Shown here: piece by piece, positions 4,614-7,233 of the stretch
Layout of the letters: each line of letters begins with the position of its first letter
Position numbering within the stretch: position 1 is the first letter of the stretch
Source: DASPXY01 sp038227745
GTDB taxonomy: Bacteria > Planctomycetota > Planctomycetia > Gemmatales > Gemmataceae
NCBI GenBank assembly: GCA_038227745.1
Contig: JBBRPS010000534.1
Location: 1 to 7,233 of the forward strand
Reading direction: 5' to 3'
Length of the DNA stretch: 7,233 bases
Notes under the pieces: model-generated
Told to the model about the DNA's origin: nothing
What the model saw: only the letters and a program-made list of their open reading frames with translations
Database searches by the model: none
Translations under genes and position numbers: made by a program

Positions 4614-4654
4614 CAATTTACGAAAGCGGCGCCCTGCCGTTGAGCTACCTCGGC
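4614..4654 (-). pseudogene. 5' half of a tRNA-Thr(CGT)-like copy
   Basis: Forty-one nucleotides run from GCCGAGGTAGCTC through a D arm (GCTC-AACGGCA-GGGC, one G·U pair) and the anticodon 5' stem and loop GCCGCTTTCGTAAA. They stop 3 nt later, where copy 3 begins. The anticodon is CGT (4620-4622). The 3' half is wholly absent, with the break just past the anticodon loop. Confidence 0.7.
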
Positions 4655-4948
4655 GTCGTGTCGAGTCACACCGAATCAGGTCGCAGCGAGTCTCGCCGAA
4701 TTCAGGGCTTGCGATCCGACTTCCGGCCTGGTCGTGTCCCGAAGGTCCGGCCACTGCTGGTTTTGTCCTGCCACGTCGCGCCCTTTCCCACTACAAAAGG
4801 TCTGGCAACACTCCAGCAAGCGGAAAGGCGGTGAAACCGTGGCCAGCCTTCAAAAAATGATATTCATGGACTGGGTCGATGTCCAGGGCAGAAAGGTGCC
4901 GCCCTGACGCCGGGCGCGGCCGGATTTCCGGGGCCTCTCGATGATCTT

Positions 4949-5018
4949 CCCGGCGGTGGAGAGTGGGCTTACCCTGCCGCGCGAGCGCGAAACGGCAAGC
5001 CCACTCTCCACCGCCGGG
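4949..5018. repeat. Perfect 22-bp inverted repeat with a structured loop
   Basis: The arms 4949-4970 and 4997-5018 are exact reverse complements over 22 bp. The 26-nt loop pairs further (GCCG 4976-4979 with CGGC 4993-4996; CGC 4980-4982 with GCG 4987-4989). Neither flanking gene needs a terminator here, since the tRNAs run left and DUF1501 runs right. It could be a small non-autonomous repeat, a protein-binding site, or a terminator for an unseen transcript. Confidence 0.8.
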
Positions 5019-5125
5019 CTGGAGGAGCGGTCCTGGGCGATGCAGCCTTGCGTGTCCCCGGCCGGAACGAGGACCGCGGTGTCGCCGAAGCGAAGTCCCC
5101 TCTCCCGATCGTCGCCAAACTCGGG

Positions 5126-5131
5126 TAGAAT
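5126..5131 (+). promoter_or_regulatory. Possible -10 (TAGAAT) of the DUF1501 gene
   Basis: TAGAAT lies 71 nt before the DUF1501 start codon. No good -35 is found at 16-18 nt, so the call rests on the hexamer alone. Confidence 0.35.
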
Positions 5132-5202
5132 GGGCCTTTGCAGTCGAGATCGATGCCTCACGAAGCGCTCACCGGCGGCCCCCCGATCCGCCAGGAGGAA
5201 CC

Positions 5203-7233
5203 ATGCTCTCCCTGGAAACTCGCCCCTCGGCGCTCTGCGACGGGATCAGTCGCCGTGAATGGCTGCGTGTGGGCGGCCTGAGCGTGGTGGGGCTGTCGCT
5301 CGCCGACGTGCTCCGGGCCCAGGCCCAGGGATCGGTCCTACCGCAGCCGCCCCCGCCCCTTGGCCGGGGACTCGGCGGGGCGACCTTTGGCCGGGCGAAA
5401 AGCGTGATCTTCCTCTGGCTTCAGGGCGGGCCACCGCAGCACGAGACCTTCGACCCCAAGCCGGACGCCCCGGCCGAAATCCGCGGCCCGTTCCGCCCCA
5501 TCGCCACCAACGTGCCGGGGATTCGCTTCTGTGAATTGCTGCCGCGCACGGCGGCCATGGCGGACAGGTTAGCCGTCGTCCGCTCCCTATCGACGGACGA
5601 CGACAACCACGACGTGAGCGGCTACTGGGTCCTGACCGGCTACCCCTACGGCCCCGGCGGCGCCCGCCAGATCAAGCCGACCGATTGGCCCTACTTCGGG
5701 TCGATCGTCAAATTGCTCAGGCCGAGTGAGCGTCTGCCGGCCCTCACGTCGGTCTGGATCCCCGATATGATGCGGCTCAACGACAACGTCACGCCGGCCG
5801 GGCAGACCGCCGGCTTCCTGGGCAAGGCCTGGGAGCCCGAGCGCTTCGTCGGCGACCCGGCGTCCCCGGACTATCGCATCGAGGGCCTGAGCCTGACCGG
5901 GGAGATGACCCGCGTCCGTGTCCAGGGGCGGCGCGACCTCCTCCGTCAACTCGATCGCCGCTTCCGGGCTGCCGAGCGCGGCGGGGGCGTCGAGGCCTGG
6001 GACCGGCTGTCGCAGCACGCCTTCGACCTGGTGACCTCCGGCCAGGCCCGGGCGGCGTTCGACCTGAGCAAGGAACCGGCCCGCGTGCGCGACCGCTACG
6101 GCCGGTACTCGTGGGGCCAGAGCGTGCTGCTCGCCCGCAGGCTGATCGAGGCGGGCGTGCGGCTCGTCCACGTCAACTGGGCGCGCGAGCCGGGCGACTC
6201 GGCGGTCGATAACCCGATGTGGGACACGCACGCGCAGAACGCGGACCGCCTGCAGGATGTCCTGTGCCCGCAGTTCGACGTCACCTTCGCGGCCCTCCTG
6301 GACGACCTGGCCCAGCGCGGGCTGCTGGACGAAACGCTCGTGGTCGCCGTCGGCGAGTTCGGCCGCACGCCGCGCATCAACCGCCTGGGGGGGCGCGACC
6401 ACTGGGGGCGCGTCTTCAGCTTCGCCCTCGCGGGGGCCGGCATCCGCGGCGGCCAGGTGTTCGGGGCCAGCGACCGCAACGGGGCGTTCCCCCTCGACAA
6501 CCCGATCCGCCCCCACGACCTGACGGCGACGATCTTCCACCTGCTCGGCATCAACCCGCAGGGGATGTTCCACGACCGCAGCGACCGCCCGCACCCGCTG
6601 ACCCGGGGCGAGCCGTTGGCGCGCCTTCTCGGCACGGCGCCGGCGACGGCGGAGCGCTGCCGGCCCGGCGGCGACGTGGCTTTCGTGCCTCCGTACGACG
6701 CCCGGCCGCTGGTCGATACCGATTTCCTTTCGGACCGGCCGCTCCTGGCCCCCGCCCCGTTGACGCGCGCGAAGGGTTGGCGGGCGGCCGCGGACGGCGG
6801 CCTCGGGGTCAGGCGTATCGGCGACGAGCGGCAGGTCGTCCTGGGCTTCGGCCTCGGGGACGGCGCCGCCGCTACCTCCGCGCTGGCCCAGGGGAGTCGG
6901 GCCTTGCTGGCCCAGGAGATCCGCAGCGCCCGCGGCGGCCGCTACACCTTCGCCGTCCGGGCGTCCGGCGGGGGTACTTCGGCGGACTATTTCCGGGACG
7001 TCTTCCTGGCGAACTTCACCTGCCGGCTGGTCCTGTTCCGCTTCGCCGACGCCGGCAAGGATCCGCGCCAGGTGCAGGAGCTGGCGTCGGCGCCCTTCCG
7101 GCCGGTGTTCGGGGATGCGGGCGCGGTCCGCACGTTCACCGTCGAGCGCTTCCTCGGCTCCACGCAGGGGAACGTCAACTTCGCGATCGGCAACGGCCTG
7201 GGGGTCGCCGTCGTCGTGGAGAAGACCTCGGCG
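5203..7233 (+). CDS. DUF1501 family protein, Tat-exported, 3' end beyond the window (at least 677 aa)
   Basis: DUF1501 proteins have an alkaline-phosphatase/sulfatase-like fold and are greatly expanded in planctomycetes; their substrates are mostly unknown. A twin-arginine signal SRREWLRVGGLSVVGLSLAD (16-35) predicts folded export. Core motifs are FLWLQGGPPQHETFDPKPDAP (70-90), STDDDNHDVSGYWVLTGYP (130-148), MWDTHAQN with D341 and H343, and the hallmark EFGRTPRIN...GRDHWGR (385-403), which holds likely metal ligands. The core ends near residue 475. At least 200 further residues follow, partly beta-rich (RYTFAVRASGG, FTCRLVLFRF), so a second domain, perhaps for binding, is attached. The start at 5203 is fixed by AGGAGG 4 nt upstream. 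The frame is open to the last base with no stop. It is likely chromosomal and unrelated to the accessory genes. Confidence 0.92.
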   Translation, partial: MLSLETRPSALCDGISRREWLRVGGLSVVGLSLADVLRAQAQGSVLPQPPPPLGRGLGGATFGRAKSVIFLWLQGGPPQHETFDPKPDAPAEIRGPFRPIATNVPGIRFCELLPRTAAMADRLAVVRSLSTDDDNHDVSGYWVLTGYPYGPGGARQIKPTDWPYFGSIVKLLRPSERLPALTSVWIPDMMRLNDNVTPAGQTAGFLGKAWEPERFVGDPASPDYRIEGLSLTGEMTRVRVQGRRDLLRQLDRRFRAAERGGGVEAWDRLSQHAFDLVTSGQARAAFDLSKEPARVRDRYGRYSWGQSVLLARRLIEAGVRLVHVNWAREPGDSAVDNPMWDTHAQNADRLQDVLCPQFDVTFAALLDDLAQRGLLDETLVVAVGEFGRTPRINRLGGRDHWGRVFSFALAGAGIRGGQVFGASDRNGAFPLDNPIRPHDLTATIFHLLGINPQGMFHDRSDRPHPLTRGEPLARLLGTAPATAERCRPGGDVAFVPPYDARPLVDTDFLSDRPLLAPAPLTRAKGWRAAADGGLGVRRIGDERQVVLGFGLGDGAAATSALAQGSRALLAQEIRSARGGRYTFAVRASGGGTSADYFRDVFLANFTCRLVLFRFADAGKDPRQVQELASAPFRPVFGDAGAVRTFTVERFLGSTQGNVNFAIGNGLGVAVVVEKTSA

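Larger units (their letters stand above)
4655..5202. other. Gene-free stretch between the tRNA array and the DUF1501 gene
   Basis: Open frames here are short, overlap the inverted repeat or the DUF1501 start, and look random (rich in R, S, P), so I call no gene. The stretch contains a 22-bp inverted repeat (4949-5018), a possible -10 (5126-5131) and the leader of the DUF1501 gene. The tRNA units are read to the left from here, so their promoter should lie in the first part, but no clear consensus promoter is visible. Confidence 0.6.

Noticed and set aside
4307..4654. CRISPR array or integron attC row
   Set aside because: The units are tRNA-like with 118-bp spacing and heavy divergence, not identical short repeats with unique spacers. 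No cas, integron integrase or cassette genes are seen.
4640..4834. Short plus-strand frame starting within the tRNA 5' half
   Set aside because: It overlaps the tRNA-like unit, lacks a ribosome site and has random composition.
4850..5258. Two overlapping frames (one per strand) across the 22-bp inverted repeat
   Set aside because: Both owe their similar sequence to the repeat arms, and the plus one runs into the DUF1501 start in another frame.
5587..6594. Minus-strand frame of 335 codons within the DUF1501 gene
   Set aside because: It is antisense to a clear DUF1501 coding region and its composition is typical of a GC shadow frame.

Overview
The window reads as the junction between a small accessory or mobile region (about 1-4306) and chromosomal sequence of a planctomycete (about 4307-7233). 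The planctomycete assignment is an inference. It rests on a Tat-exported DUF1501 protein with a long C-terminal extension at the right end, a sigma-like protein of a type I associate with Gemmata-like planctomycetes, and the generally high GC content. No rRNA or other strong taxonomic marker is present.

Left region (171-4233). Four genes lie on the minus strand: a GP88-like cysteine-rich phage protein (171-884), an AIPR-family protein (992-2347), a 79-residue protein (2494-2733) and a 93-residue helical protein (2868-3149). Two genes run on the plus strand: a sigma-70-like protein (3197-3808) and a LexA-type winged-helix protein without a peptidase domain (3868-4233). There are no phage structural, integrase or replication genes in view, so the element is either a satellite or island, or continues beyond the left edge. 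Two kinds of gene start can be distinguished. The GP88-like, 93-residue and sigma-like genes lack a Shine-Dalgarno sequence and share the exact 9-mer GCTACCCTG, with TACCCT 6-8 nt before the ATG, as in leaderless transcripts; the LexA-like gene has the similar TACCAT 6 nt before its ATG. The AIPR and 79-residue genes instead share a 73-75 bp leader ending in a hairpin and a good Shine-Dalgarno, and the 79-residue gene has a textbook -35/-10 promoter. Both of these genes are followed, 9-10 nt after the stop, by a strong GC hairpin.

Junction (4234-4654). A complete tRNA-Thr(CGT) on the minus strand (4307-4377) has its 3' end facing the accessory region, the usual geometry for integration into a tRNA. 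Upstream of it (to the right) are three degenerate tRNA-Thr(CGT)-like copies. The first two repeat at exactly 118 bp; the third is a 41-nt 5' half that stops just after the anticodon loop. All four keep the CGT anticodon, while their acceptor stems and T arms have diverged or been lost.

Right region (4655-7233). A 548-bp stretch without a credible gene holds a perfect 22-bp inverted repeat (4949-5018). It is followed by the DUF1501 gene (5203 to beyond the window), which I take to be host chromosome.

Working model (inference): an island with its own sigma-like factor and repressor is anchored at tRNA-Thr(CGT), carries an AIPR-type candidate defence gene, and sits at a locus that has repeatedly gained or lost DNA at the tRNA anticodon loop.
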